Positions 35,317-43,156 of a stretch of DNA of 64,000 bases are shown here, piece by piece. The position numbers and the translations under genes are program-made. Source of the DNA: DATJGR01 sp963780795 (lineage in GTDB: Bacteria > Pseudomonadota > Gammaproteobacteria > Pseudomonadales > Azotimanducaceae); contig CAWADH010000006.1 in NCBI GenBank assembly GCA_963780795.1, positions 372,001-436,000 on the forward strand, read 5' to 3'. Position 1 is the first letter of the stretch, and each line of letters begins with the position of its first letter. Below the pieces are notes generated by a model. That model saw nothing but the letters and a program-made list of their open reading frames with translations, searched no databases and was not told where the DNA came from.

Positions 35317-37047
35317 CTACAGCCCGGCAGGCGGCGAGTAAACGAATCCCGCGTTAAGGGCGCTCAACACGGCCGCATCGCGGTCGTAGACGTCGCGCAG
35401 GAACGTGAAATCGCGACCGTCGTCGAATGCGATCGCGGTGAGATAGAGGATCAGCACCGGCAATGGCCGCGACAACGAGATCGTCTGCATCTTTTCGCTG
35501 TCCACGGTGCTTTGGAGCGTCTCCTTCGTCCACTTCGGGTTGTCCCGCAACAGGATGTCGGCGAGTTCGAACGGATGCTCCACGCGGATGCAGCCCGAGC
35601 TGAACGCGCGTTCGTCGCGGTTGAACAGGTCGCGCGACGGCGTGTCGTGCAGGAACACGAAGTGTTCGTTGGGAAACATGAATTTGATGCGGCCGAGTGA
35701 ATTTGTTGGGCCGGGCCGCTGGCGCAGCATGTACGGAAAGTTCCGCGGCGTGACGCTTGCCCAATCGATCGAGCCGGGATCTACCACGCGCCCGGTGCGG
35801 TCGATCACGTCCATCCGTTGCTTTTCGAGATACGAGCGATCGCGCTTGATCGCCGGCAGCGAATCGTTGCGCAGAATCGTCGGCGGCACGGTCCAGTCCG
35901 GATTGATGACCAGATAGGTCATGTCGGCGCGGAAGATCGGCGTCGCGCGATATGGCTTGCCGATTATTGCGCGCGCCGTCCATTGCAGCCGATCTTCATC
36001 GAAGTAGTACACGCGATAGCCGGCGATGTTCACCGCGACGAAACGCGGTGTGCGTTCCACCAGCACCCACCGCAAGCGTTCGAGATTCACGCGCAGCCGG
36101 TCGACCAGTTCGTTGGCGGACTCGTTGATCTCCTTCAGTGTCTGCGCGCCGACGACGCCGTCTGAACCGAGTCCGTGGTGGGCTTGGAAGTTGCGCACGG
36201 CATTCGCAAGACCCTCATCGAACGTGTTGGGGTTGCCCGTGGGGGGCGCGGAGAAATCCTCTGCCGCGAGTCGCAGCCTCAGCGCGCCAACGCGCGCATC
36301 GACGCTGCCGGGTTTCAACGTCGGGCCCGGAGGCACCTGGTGCCATCCGCCAGCGGCGGCGTAGCCGCGATAGCGGGCGAGCACGCGTTGCAGCGCTACG
36401 TACATCGAACCGTGCCCCACTTCCACGTCGATCTGCGCCGCGAGGTCGGGCGCGGCGATGATGCGCTCCAGGGCGGCGAACGGACCGCCGGGCGAGACGT
36501 TGCGGGCGTAATTCCACGACGGATCGAGTTCGCGCGGGTCCACCTTGCCGAAGCGGTTGTGGTACGCGTAACGCAGCAGCGCTTCGGTCAGTTCGAAATC
36601 GACATCGATGCGCGCGATGCCGGTGAGGCCGGAAAACGTCGGCAATTCGGGAAGATCGCCGACCATGTAATCACCCGGTGCGAGTCCTTGCGTGTCGGCA
36701 GCGCGGATCATCTCGACCAGCGCGTGCGCCCGCGCGTCGTCCCAGGCGAGCGCGAATCCGCGTTGCTGATAGAAGCGCTGGAGCACGTCCGGTGCGGCGA
36801 AACTGAACGGCTCGTCGGTTCCGCTCGACGTCAGCTGTTCGAGCCGCCGCGCGACCTCGTCCGGACTCGGATCGGGCGCCGCCGCGCCGATCGCTGCCGC
36901 CCAAACGAGTGCGCTAAGGCCCAAAATGCGCCGAAAGTGGCCGAATCGGACGATGCGCGGGGTGCCGCGCGAACGGGTCGATCGGTTAGCATGGCCCCTC
37001 GCAAGCGGCGGTGAGCGGTTTGATATGAAGTGGGCACTGTTGGCCAT
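35317..37047 (-). CDS. L,D-transpeptidase (YcbB/LdtD-like)
   Basis: This protein of about 576 residues makes 3-3 cross-links in peptidoglycan. After a hydrophobic signal or anchor (LGLSALVWAAAIGAAA) comes an N-terminal scaffold, a peptidoglycan-binding domain (NTFDEGLANAVRNFQAHHG) and a YkuD catalytic domain. The active-site pattern is HDTPSRDLF then SSGCIRVEHP, with the nucleophilic Cys near residue 486. The start is uncertain: the ATG at 37047 (GAAGG upstream) is used, but a later TTG near the signal or the longer reading from 37074 are possible. The chosen start overlaps the divergent DUF882 gene by 23 bases. Confidence 0.88.
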   Translation of the reverse strand: MANSAHFISNRSPPLARGHANRSTRSRGTPRIVRFGHFRRILGLSALVWAAAIGAAAPDPSPDEVARRLEQLTSSGTDEPFSFAAPDVLQRFYQQRGFALAWDDARAHALVEMIRAADTQGLAPGDYMVGDLPELPTFSGLTGIARIDVDFELTEALLRYAYHNRFGKVDPRELDPSWNYARNVSPGGPFAALERIIAAPDLAAQIDVEVGHGSMYVALQRVLARYRGYAAAGGWHQVPPGPTLKPGSVDARVGALRLRLAAEDFSAPPTGNPNTFDEGLANAVRNFQAHHGLGSDGVVGAQTLKEINESANELVDRLRVNLERLRWVLVERTPRFVAVNIAGYRVYYFDEDRLQWTARAIIGKPYRATPIFRADMTYLVINPDWTVPPTILRNDSLPAIKRDRSYLEKQRMDVIDRTGRVVDPGSIDWASVTPRNFPYMLRQRPGPTNSLGRIKFMFPNEHFVFLHDTPSRDLFNRDERAFSSGCIRVEHPFELADILLRDNPKWTKETLQSTVDSEKMQTISLSRPLPVLILYLTAIAFDDGRDFTFLRDVYDRDAAVLSALNAGFVYSPPAGL

Positions 37048-37522
37048 CGGAATGAGCCTTCTGTCGGGAACCACGAGCGACGCGAGAAGCCTGAGCTTTT
37101 ATCACACCCATACCGGTAAGGCGCTGTCTGTCGTGTACTACAAGAACGGCGCTTACGCGCCAAGCGCGCTCGCAGCGATCGACGACTTTCTCAAAGATTT
37201 CCGCAACGGCGACGAACACCACATGGATCCGGCGCTGCTCGACGTGCTGTTCGAGATCAAACAGAGGACCGGCACCCACGCGCCGTTCCAGGTGATATCG
37301 GCGTATCGCTCACCCGACACCAATCAGATGTTGCGCAACACCACGGTCGGCGTCGCGAAAGACAGCATGCATCTGCGCGGGCAGGCGATCGACGTGCGCC
37401 TCGCCGACGTACCGCTCGACTCGCTGCGCAGCGTCGCGCTCGACTTGAAGAAGGGGGGCGTCGGCTTCTACCCCGAGTCGCAGTTCGTTCACGTCGACAC
37501 CGGTCGCGTTCGGCGCTGGTAA
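37025..37522 (+). CDS. DUF882 (YcbK/MepK-like) peptidoglycan endopeptidase
   Basis: This 165-residue M15-like metallopeptidase has zinc ligands His116 and Asp123 (MHLRGQAIDVRL) and His156 (FVHVDTG). It carries a signal peptide (MKWALLAIGMSLLSGTTSDA). In E. coli the homologue MepK cleaves 3-3 cross-links, the product of L,D-transpeptidases. Its divergent pairing with such an enzyme at 35317-37047 therefore makes sense as a maker and cutter of the same bond. The ATG at 37025 gives the signal peptide at the N-terminus. Confidence 0.87.
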   Translation: MKWALLAIGMSLLSGTTSDARSLSFYHTHTGKALSVVYYKNGAYAPSALAAIDDFLKDFRNGDEHHMDPALLDVLFEIKQRTGTHAPFQVISAYRSPDTNQMLRNTTVGVAKDSMHLRGQAIDVRLADVPLDSLRSVALDLKKGGVGFYPESQFVHVDTGRVRRW

Positions 37523-37547
37523 TACCCGCAGACGATCGGAACCCGCA

Positions 37548-38198
37548 TCAACTGAGTCGTTCGATCAACTCCCTGTGACCCTTCTCGCGCGCGAAGTCCG
37601 CCGCAGTGTTTCCATTCGGATGTTTGCGCGAACTGTCCGCACCTGCTGCGAGCAACACGTCGATCGCATCGGTATAGCCGTTCGCAGCAGCTTCCATCAG
37701 GGGCGTGTAGCCGTGCTTCGGCGTGATGTCCGGATCGCCGGTGGCGGCCACGAGTTTCGCGAGTGCGGCCTTGCCGAGCCGACGACCGGCACACGCCGCG
37801 TGAATCGCCAGATTCGTCTCGAACGCCCGCGCCCATTGGCGCGCGTCGGCGCCGAGTTCGAGCAACCGGATCAAGGCCGCGTCGCGCCCAACGAATGCGG
37901 CGAGGTGTAGCGCGGGCCAGCCGTCGGCCGACAGCGATTGGATGGTCCACGGCGCCTGCCCGATCAACGCATCGATCTGTGCGACGTCGCCGGCGGCGGC
38001 CGCCTCGTGCAGCGTGAGACCGCCGTGTCGCAGCAGCGCGTCCACGCAAGCGCTCTTGCCGCGGTAGAGCGAATAGAGGAACAGCGTCTCGCCCGAATCG
38101 GTTCGTATCCGATACGTCGGCGTATCGGCCAGCTCGCGTAACAGCGCGACGGCGTCGTCGCTGTCGGCCAGCGTGAAGAGTTTTTTCGCGTCGCTCAT
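37548..38198 (-). CDS. Ankyrin-repeat protein
   Basis: This 216-residue protein has four to five ankyrin repeats. The clearest units are GLTLHEAAAAGDVAQIDALI, GWPALHLAAFVGRDAALIRL and GYTPLMEAAANGYTDAIDVL. Ankyrin repeats bind partner proteins. No catalytic domain or signal peptide is seen. The ATG at 38198 (MSDAKKLF) is chosen over an in-frame ATG at 38255. It is convergent with the DUF882 gene, which ends 25 bases away. Confidence 0.85.
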   Translation of the reverse strand: MSDAKKLFTLADSDDAVALLRELADTPTYRIRTDSGETLFLYSLYRGKSACVDALLRHGGLTLHEAAAAGDVAQIDALIGQAPWTIQSLSADGWPALHLAAFVGRDAALIRLLELGADARQWARAFETNLAIHAACAGRRLGKAALAKLVAATGDPDITPKHGYTPLMEAAANGYTDAIDVLLAAGADSSRKHPNGNTAADFAREKGHRELIERLS

Positions 38199-38273
38199 GA
38201 TGCGGCTTCCGTCGATACGAGACGGCACGGTAAGCCCGGCGGGCGCCCCGTGCATCCGCCGAAATTGCCAAAT

Positions 38274-39089
38274 TCAGCGGTGTGCGCGAAGACCGCCGGG
38301 CGCTTCACCGAAGCGGCGCTGAAACGCGCGATCGAACGCGGTGCGACTCTCGTAACCGGCGCGATGCGCGATTGCCTCGATCGAATCACGCGTGAGCAGC
38401 ACGGCGTCGCGAGCGGCATCGAGTCGTTTGCCATGGGCCCACGCCAGCGGCGTTGCGCCGTACACCGCACGAAACATCCGGATCAGGTGAAACGGCGACA
38501 AGGCGGCCGCGCTCGCGGCGCCCTCGAGCGTGGCCTGCGCGTCTGTCTGCACGAGATACGTCTCGGCGCGCGCGAGACGACGCAGCAGTTCCTCGCGCGT
38601 GGCCCGTCGCAGGCTCGGAACGCGGCTCAACATGGCGCGCCGTTCGAACGCAAGCGCCGCGACGTCGTTCAGCACCGCGAGCGCGAGTTCGTTGAGTCGA
38701 TCGCCGCGTGGAACCGGTTGCTGCGCTTCGAGACGCAGTTGCGCAAGCGCCGCGCGCAGTGGTGCCGGCGAAAGGCCTGCCACCGACGGCACTTCCGGGA
38801 ACGGCTCGCAGCGGTTCGTGTACGACCGCCACGCGTCGTCGGCCAGCGCGCGATCGAAGAACACGACGAAGCTTTCCGCCGGATCGTGCATGTCGAGCGT
38901 GTACGGCTGGCCGCGATTCAGCAGCAGCTGAACGTCGGAGCGCAGCGTGAAGCGTTTGCCTTCGCTGAGGTAGTGTGCGATGCCGTGCGGAATCCATTTG
39001 AGCGACAGATCCGGTTCGTCGGCGCCTCCTGCATAGCGGGCGCCGCGCGCATTGAGTATCGAAACGCGCGGGCCGTCGCCGAATTGCAT
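38274..39089 (-). CDS. AraC family transcriptional regulator, N-terminus uncertain
   Basis: This regulator of about 271 residues has an N-terminal cupin-like sensor and a C-terminal AraC DNA-binding domain (about 170-268). The domain includes TLEGAASAAALSPFHLIRMF and the closing AYESR-like helix followed by FQRRFGEAPGGLR. No ribosome site precedes the ATG at 39089. A neighbouring frame begins MSLRLDQPDLLDASRAR at 39144 and would join this reading if one base were removed from a CGCG run at about 39094-39104. The true N-terminus may therefore lie at 39144, with a sequencing or real frameshift. Confidence 0.83.
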   Translation of the reverse strand: MQFGDGPRVSILNARGARYAGGADEPDLSLKWIPHGIAHYLSEGKRFTLRSDVQLLLNRGQPYTLDMHDPAESFVVFFDRALADDAWRSYTNRCEPFPEVPSVAGLSPAPLRAALAQLRLEAQQPVPRGDRLNELALAVLNDVAALAFERRAMLSRVPSLRRATREELLRRLARAETYLVQTDAQATLEGAASAAALSPFHLIRMFRAVYGATPLAWAHGKRLDAARDAVLLTRDSIEAIAHRAGYESRTAFDRAFQRRFGEAPGGLRAHR

Positions 39090-39189
39090 GTTGCCGCGCG
39101 CGCGACGCGTCGAGCAGATCGGGTTGGTCGAGACGCAGTGACATGTGCGGAGCCTACCGAATCCGGGCCGCGCCGCGAAAGGCGCGCTG

Positions 39190-40131
39190 CTACGCGACCA
39201 GCGCGTCGGCCACCTTCAGCATGCCGAGACCTTCGTCGCGCCAGCCGAGCTGCATCAGGTAGAGGCCGGTCGACATCCGCTCCATGAAACCCCACTGCCA
39301 GATGGGTTCGGTGGCGATGCCGGTCAACCGGCCGATGAACTCGCAGCGTTCATGCGCAAGCGCCGGCGCATCACCTGCGAGCAGTTCTTCGCTCCAGCTG
39401 CGCATCGGTATCGCGAGGTCCAGCGCCGGCTCCGCGCGGACGCCGTCGGGGTCCACGAAACGGTACGCCGAGAAGTCGGCCGGATCGGCGCCGAGCTTCA
39501 ACAGCGTGTTCTGGCTGTGCGCGTCGCCATGCACGAGCACCGAGGTCGCGGGGTCGTAGGCGTGCCGGCGCGCGTCGGCAAACGCGAGCGCGCATTCGAC
39601 CGCGCTCTCGCTGCAGGGCCGTCCGACCTCCTGCCACGCAGTGGCGATGAGGTCGGCGAGGAAGCGCGCCTTCTCGGAGCCGTTAGGCACTGCGAGATCA
39701 TTGGGCACCGCGACCCAGGCCTGTTGCATCGTCGTGCAGATCACCTCGATCTGGTCGCGGATCGGCAGGTTCAGTCGCGCGAGGGGCGTGCCGAGTTCTT
39801 CCTGCAGCATGACGCGCCGCTCGGAGTCGTGCCGCAGCAGCTTCACGTAGCCGCGGCCGTCGGCCAGCTTCAGCGCCCGCACTTCCTGCTCGAATCCGGT
39901 CGGTCCTGGAACGCCGATTTTCACGACGGCACGGCTGCCGTCGGCGGTTCTCGCGTGCGCGACCAGCGCTTCCGAGCCGCCTTTCAGTACCGCTCCAACG
40001 GAGATGTGCCATTCGCGCTCGAGGTCGCTCACGAGGCGCGGCAGTTGCTCGAGCCAACGCGCACCGTCGGCGCCGATGTACGCCAGCTTGTTCCGTACTT
40101 CGGCGGGAAGATCGAAGGTTCGATCGGACAT
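39190..40131 (-). CDS. APH(6)-like aminoglycoside/hydroxyurea kinase family protein
   Basis: This 313-residue protein kinase-like fold enzyme carries SVGAVLKGGSEALVA and AVVKIGVPG in the N-lobe. Its catalytic loop is VHGDAHSQNTL, with Asp as the base, and the metal motif is FVDPDGV. The pattern matches the streptomycin 6-phosphotransferase/hydroxyurea kinase group. Such enzymes phosphorylate small hydroxylated substrates, but chromosomal homologues often have housekeeping or unknown substrates. It follows the TANGO2-type gene after 4 bases, so the pair is an operon. Confidence 0.83.
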   Translation of the reverse strand: MSDRTFDLPAEVRNKLAYIGADGARWLEQLPRLVSDLEREWHISVGAVLKGGSEALVAHARTADGSRAVVKIGVPGPTGFEQEVRALKLADGRGYVKLLRHDSERRVMLQEELGTPLARLNLPIRDQIEVICTTMQQAWVAVPNDLAVPNGSEKARFLADLIATAWQEVGRPCSESAVECALAFADARRHAYDPATSVLVHGDAHSQNTLLKLGADPADFSAYRFVDPDGVRAEPALDLAIPMRSWSEELLAGDAPALAHERCEFIGRLTGIATEPIWQWGFMERMSTGLYLMQLGWRDEGLGMLKVADALVA

Positions 40132-40135
40132 ACGG

Positions 40136-40891
40136 TCAGCCGATCGGCAGCGTTGTCTCGACCCGCTCCATCGCGACTCCGTTGGGGCCGAAGGTCTGTT
40201 CGGTGAAGCGGATCTGCGTGGCGCCGATGGTGACGGCGGAACTCGCACGCGTTCCATACTCCTCGCCGCGGATGAAGATCGGCGCAACGCGCCGTTCGAA
40301 CTCGAGGTCGTTGCCTCGGTTCGGCAGCTTGTCGTCGCTCGGTACGCGATCGTCGGCGAGCAGCTTCATCAGGTCGTCAGGCGAATAGCCGGTGCGAATG
40401 ATGTTCTGCAGTGCGCGTGTACCGCTGGTGACCTTCGGCCACAGCGTGCCGTCGAGGTGCGTGTTCGAAAGCCCGTGCACACCCGGTGCGAGGGCGCGCA
40501 CGTGCGCGTTACGATTCGACGTGTAAATCAGCTCGGCACCGTCCCACAGCAGCAGGCTGAAGCCGCGGTAGTGATCGTCGTCGACCGACTCGGCGTACGC
40601 GCGTGCGCCGATCGTTCCGCGCAGGAAATTCGCTGTGAGATCGCCGCGCGAACCCGGCGGCACCGGTCCGTCCGGCGTTTCCGAGAAGTTCGTCACCGCC
40701 GCGAAGCGTCCGCTGGTCGAGACCCCGAGCCACGTGCCGCCGGCGCTCAGGTCGCGTCCGGCGAATACCTGCGGCGCGTCGTCCCAACGGTGTGCCAATG
40801 CCGCCGGACGTGCGTAGAATTCGTCGCGGTTCGCCGCAACGATCAACGGCGCATCGGCGTGCACGCGGTATGCGAACAGAATCAGGCACAT
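40136..40891 (-). CDS. NRDE/TANGO2 family protein
   Basis: This 251-residue protein begins MCLILFAYRVHADAPLIVA, followed by the signature NRDE (20-23). Cys2 could become an N-terminal nucleophile after Met removal, as in Ntn hydrolases. The fold has the alternating strands of TANGO2. Eukaryotic TANGO2 is linked to lipid or heme handling; bacterial function is unclear. The ATG at 40891 gives the conserved N-terminus. A 135-base gap upstream holds the divergent promoters for this operon and lgt. Confidence 0.87.
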   Translation of the reverse strand: MCLILFAYRVHADAPLIVAANRDEFYARPAALAHRWDDAPQVFAGRDLSAGGTWLGVSTSGRFAAVTNFSETPDGPVPPGSRGDLTANFLRGTIGARAYAESVDDDHYRGFSLLLWDGAELIYTSNRNAHVRALAPGVHGLSNTHLDGTLWPKVTSGTRALQNIIRTGYSPDDLMKLLADDRVPSDDKLPNRGNDLEFERRVAPIFIRGEEYGTRASSAVTIGATQIRFTEQTFGPNGVAMERVETTLPIG

Positions 40892-41026
40892 GCCCGATAG
40901 ACGTTTGAACAAGGGACCGGCAGTGTAGCAGCCTCGCGCGCGGGTGACCCGGCAGTCGAACATGGCCGGTGGGCCGGTGCGCGCGGCGATGGTTCTTTCT
41001 CACCTTTCGAACACGCGGAGTGGCTT

Positions 41027-41848
41027 TTGCACTATCCCCACATCGACCCCGTGATCATCGGCTACGGACCGATTGCGATCCGTTGGTACGGTCTCGCTTA
41101 TCTGGCCGCCTTCGTGATGGCGTGGTGGCTCGGCAACAAACGGACGCACACGCTGCACACCGACTGGACGGCGCAGCAGGTGTCGGATGTCGTGTTCTAC
41201 GGTGCGCTCGGCGCCGTGCTCGGAGGACGCATCGGCTATGTCTTCTTCTACGGCTTCAAGCAGTTCATCGCCGATCCGGTGTGGCTGTTCAGAATCTGGG
41301 ACGGCGGCATGTCGTTTCACGGCGGCTTCATCGGCGTGATGATCGCGCTGGTGTGGTTCGCGCGTTCGACGCATCGTACCTTCCTTCAGGTCAGCGACTT
41401 CGTAGCGCCGTTGGTGCCGCTCGGTCTGGGCTTCGGCCGCCTCGGCAATTTCGCGAACACCGAGCTGCCCGGACGCATGACCGATTCGGCGTTCGGCATC
41501 ATCTATCCGTGCAGCGCCGACGCGATCCGCGCGATCAATCCGCTGTGTACCGGTGCATGGGAGGATTTCGCGCGACATCCGTCGCCGCTCTATCAGGCCT
41601 TCGCCGAAGGCATGGTGCTGTTCGTCATCGTCTGGCTGTTCTCGTCGAAGCCGCGTCCGACCGGCGCAGTGTCGGGCGTGTTCGCGCTGAGCTACGGCGT
41701 GCTGCGCATCTGTACGGAATTCTTCCGCGAGCCCGACGCGCAGCTCGGTTTCATCGCGTTGAACTGGTTGACGATGGGCCAGCTGTTGTCGATCCTGATG
41801 GTGCTGTTCGGTGTCGTCCTGTTGGCCCTGAGTCGGAAGCGCGCGTGA
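41027..41848 (+). CDS. lgt: Prolipoprotein diacylglyceryl transferase Lgt
   Basis: This 273-residue inner-membrane enzyme transfers diacylglycerol from phosphatidylglycerol to the lipobox cysteine of prolipoproteins. Seven hydrophobic segments are visible. The signature GRLGNFANTELPGR (137-150) and GGMSFHGG with His98 match the essential residues. Translation starts at TTG (41027), 6 bases after a GGAG. The stop overlaps the thyA start (GTGA). It leads the lgt-thyA-folA operon. Confidence 0.95.
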   Translation: MHYPHIDPVIIGYGPIAIRWYGLAYLAAFVMAWWLGNKRTHTLHTDWTAQQVSDVVFYGALGAVLGGRIGYVFFYGFKQFIADPVWLFRIWDGGMSFHGGFIGVMIALVWFARSTHRTFLQVSDFVAPLVPLGLGFGRLGNFANTELPGRMTDSAFGIIYPCSADAIRAINPLCTGAWEDFARHPSPLYQAFAEGMVLFVIVWLFSSKPRPTGAVSGVFALSYGVLRICTEFFREPDAQLGFIALNWLTMGQLLSILMVLFGVVLLALSRKRA

Positions 41849-42639
41849 AGCAATATCTCGATCTGATGCGGCACATCCGCGAGCACGGCGTCGCGAGAGA
41901 CGACCGCACCGGCACCGGCACGCTCAGCGTTTTCGGCCATCAGATGCGCTTCGATCTGACCGAGGGCTTCCCGCTCGTCACCACCAAGAAGGTGTTCCTG
42001 AAAGGGATCATCCACGAACTGCTGTGGTTCGTTGCGGGCAGCACGAACGTGCAATACCTGCAGGACCACGGTGTGCACATCTGGGACGACTGGGCCGACG
42101 ACCAGGGCGATCTGGGTCCGGTATACGGTTCGCAATGGCGCTCGTGGCCGGCGCCGGACGGCAGCACCATCGACCAGATCGGCAAAGTCATCGAGCAGAT
42201 CAAGACCAATCCGAATTCGCGCCGGTTGATCGTTTCGGCGTGGAACGTGGCGGAAGTGGAGAACATGGCGTTGCCGCCGTGTCACATGCTGTTCCAGTTC
42301 TACGTCGCGAACGGTCGCCTCTCGTGTCAGCTGTATCAGCGCAGCGCCGACGTATTCCTCGGCGTGCCGTTCAACATCGCGTCGTATGCGCTGCTGACGA
42401 TGATGATCGCGCAGGTCACCGGCCTGAAACCGGGTGAATTCATCCACACGCTGGGCGATGCGCACCTCTATGTGAACCACCTCGAGCAGGCCGACGAACA
42501 GCTCGCTCGTACGCCGTATCCGTTGCCGCAGATGCAGTTGAATCCGACCGTGCACGACATCCTCGATTTCAAATACGAGGATTTCAAACTGCTGAATTAC
42601 AAGAGCCACCCGGCCATCAAGGCGCCGATCGCGGTCTGA
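41845..42639 (+). CDS. thyA: Thymidylate synthase ThyA
   Basis: This enzyme of 264 residues is exactly the length of E. coli ThyA. It methylates dUMP to dTMP with methylenetetrahydrofolate, yielding dihydrofolate. The nucleophile Cys146 lies in ALPPCHMLFQFY. DRTGTGTLSVFG and the terminal YKSHPAIKAPIAV are also conserved. The GTG start overlaps the lgt stop. folA follows after 5 bases, so the enzyme that regenerates tetrahydrofolate is co-expressed. Confidence 0.96.
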   Translation: MKQYLDLMRHIREHGVARDDRTGTGTLSVFGHQMRFDLTEGFPLVTTKKVFLKGIIHELLWFVAGSTNVQYLQDHGVHIWDDWADDQGDLGPVYGSQWRSWPAPDGSTIDQIGKVIEQIKTNPNSRRLIVSAWNVAEVENMALPPCHMLFQFYVANGRLSCQLYQRSADVFLGVPFNIASYALLTMMIAQVTGLKPGEFIHTLGDAHLYVNHLEQADEQLARTPYPLPQMQLNPTVHDILDFKYEDFKLLNYKSHPAIKAPIAV

Positions 42640-42644
42640 TCACC

Positions 42645-43136
42645 ATGCGTCTGTCACTGATCTGGGCGATGACGCGCAATCGGGTCATCGGCCGCGACAA
42701 CGCGCTGCCGTGGCGATTGCCGGACGAGATGCGCCACTTCATGCGCACGACGCTCGGCCACACGGTGATCATGGGACGCAGGAACTTCGACGCGATGGGC
42801 AAACCGTTGCCGAAGCGCACGAACGTGGTGGTGTCGCGCAATCCGGGCTATGTCGCCGACGGCGCCGTGGTGGTGCCTACCCTCGACGAGGCGATCGAGT
42901 ACGCGCGCAAGAGCGGCGACGACGAAGCGATGGTGATCGGCGGCGGTGAGATCTACGCGCTCGCGCTACCTAAGGCCGACCGACTGTACTTCACGCTGAT
43001 CGATACGGAGACGAAGGGAGACACCTTCTTTCCTGCATTCGACGAGTCGGAGTGGCGCGAAGTGAAACGGGAAGATCACGCGGCTGACGAGCGGCATCCG
43101 TACGCGTATTCGATCAGGGTGCTCGACCGGATTTGA
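42645..43136 (+). CDS. folA: Dihydrofolate reductase FolA
   Basis: This 163-residue enzyme reduces dihydrofolate with NADPH. The conserved catalytic acid is Asp27 (LPWRLPDEMRHF), and TVIMGRRNFDAMGKPLP and VIGGGEIYALAL match the cofactor-binding segments. It is the last gene of the lgt-thyA-folA unit, with the ATP-grasp gene converging 20 bases beyond. No terminator-like hairpin is obvious in that gap. Confidence 0.95.
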   Translation: MRLSLIWAMTRNRVIGRDNALPWRLPDEMRHFMRTTLGHTVIMGRRNFDAMGKPLPKRTNVVVSRNPGYVADGAVVVPTLDEAIEYARKSGDDEAMVIGGGEIYALALPKADRLYFTLIDTETKGDTFFPAFDESEWREVKREDHAADERHPYAYSIRVLDRI

Positions 43137-43156
43137 GAGCTGTTCCCCCCATTCGC

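Noticed and set aside
40969..42639. Long frame joining sequence upstream to thyA
   Set aside because: The first part is an out-of-frame reading of lgt; ThyA starts at the GTG at 41845 and then has exactly 264 residues.
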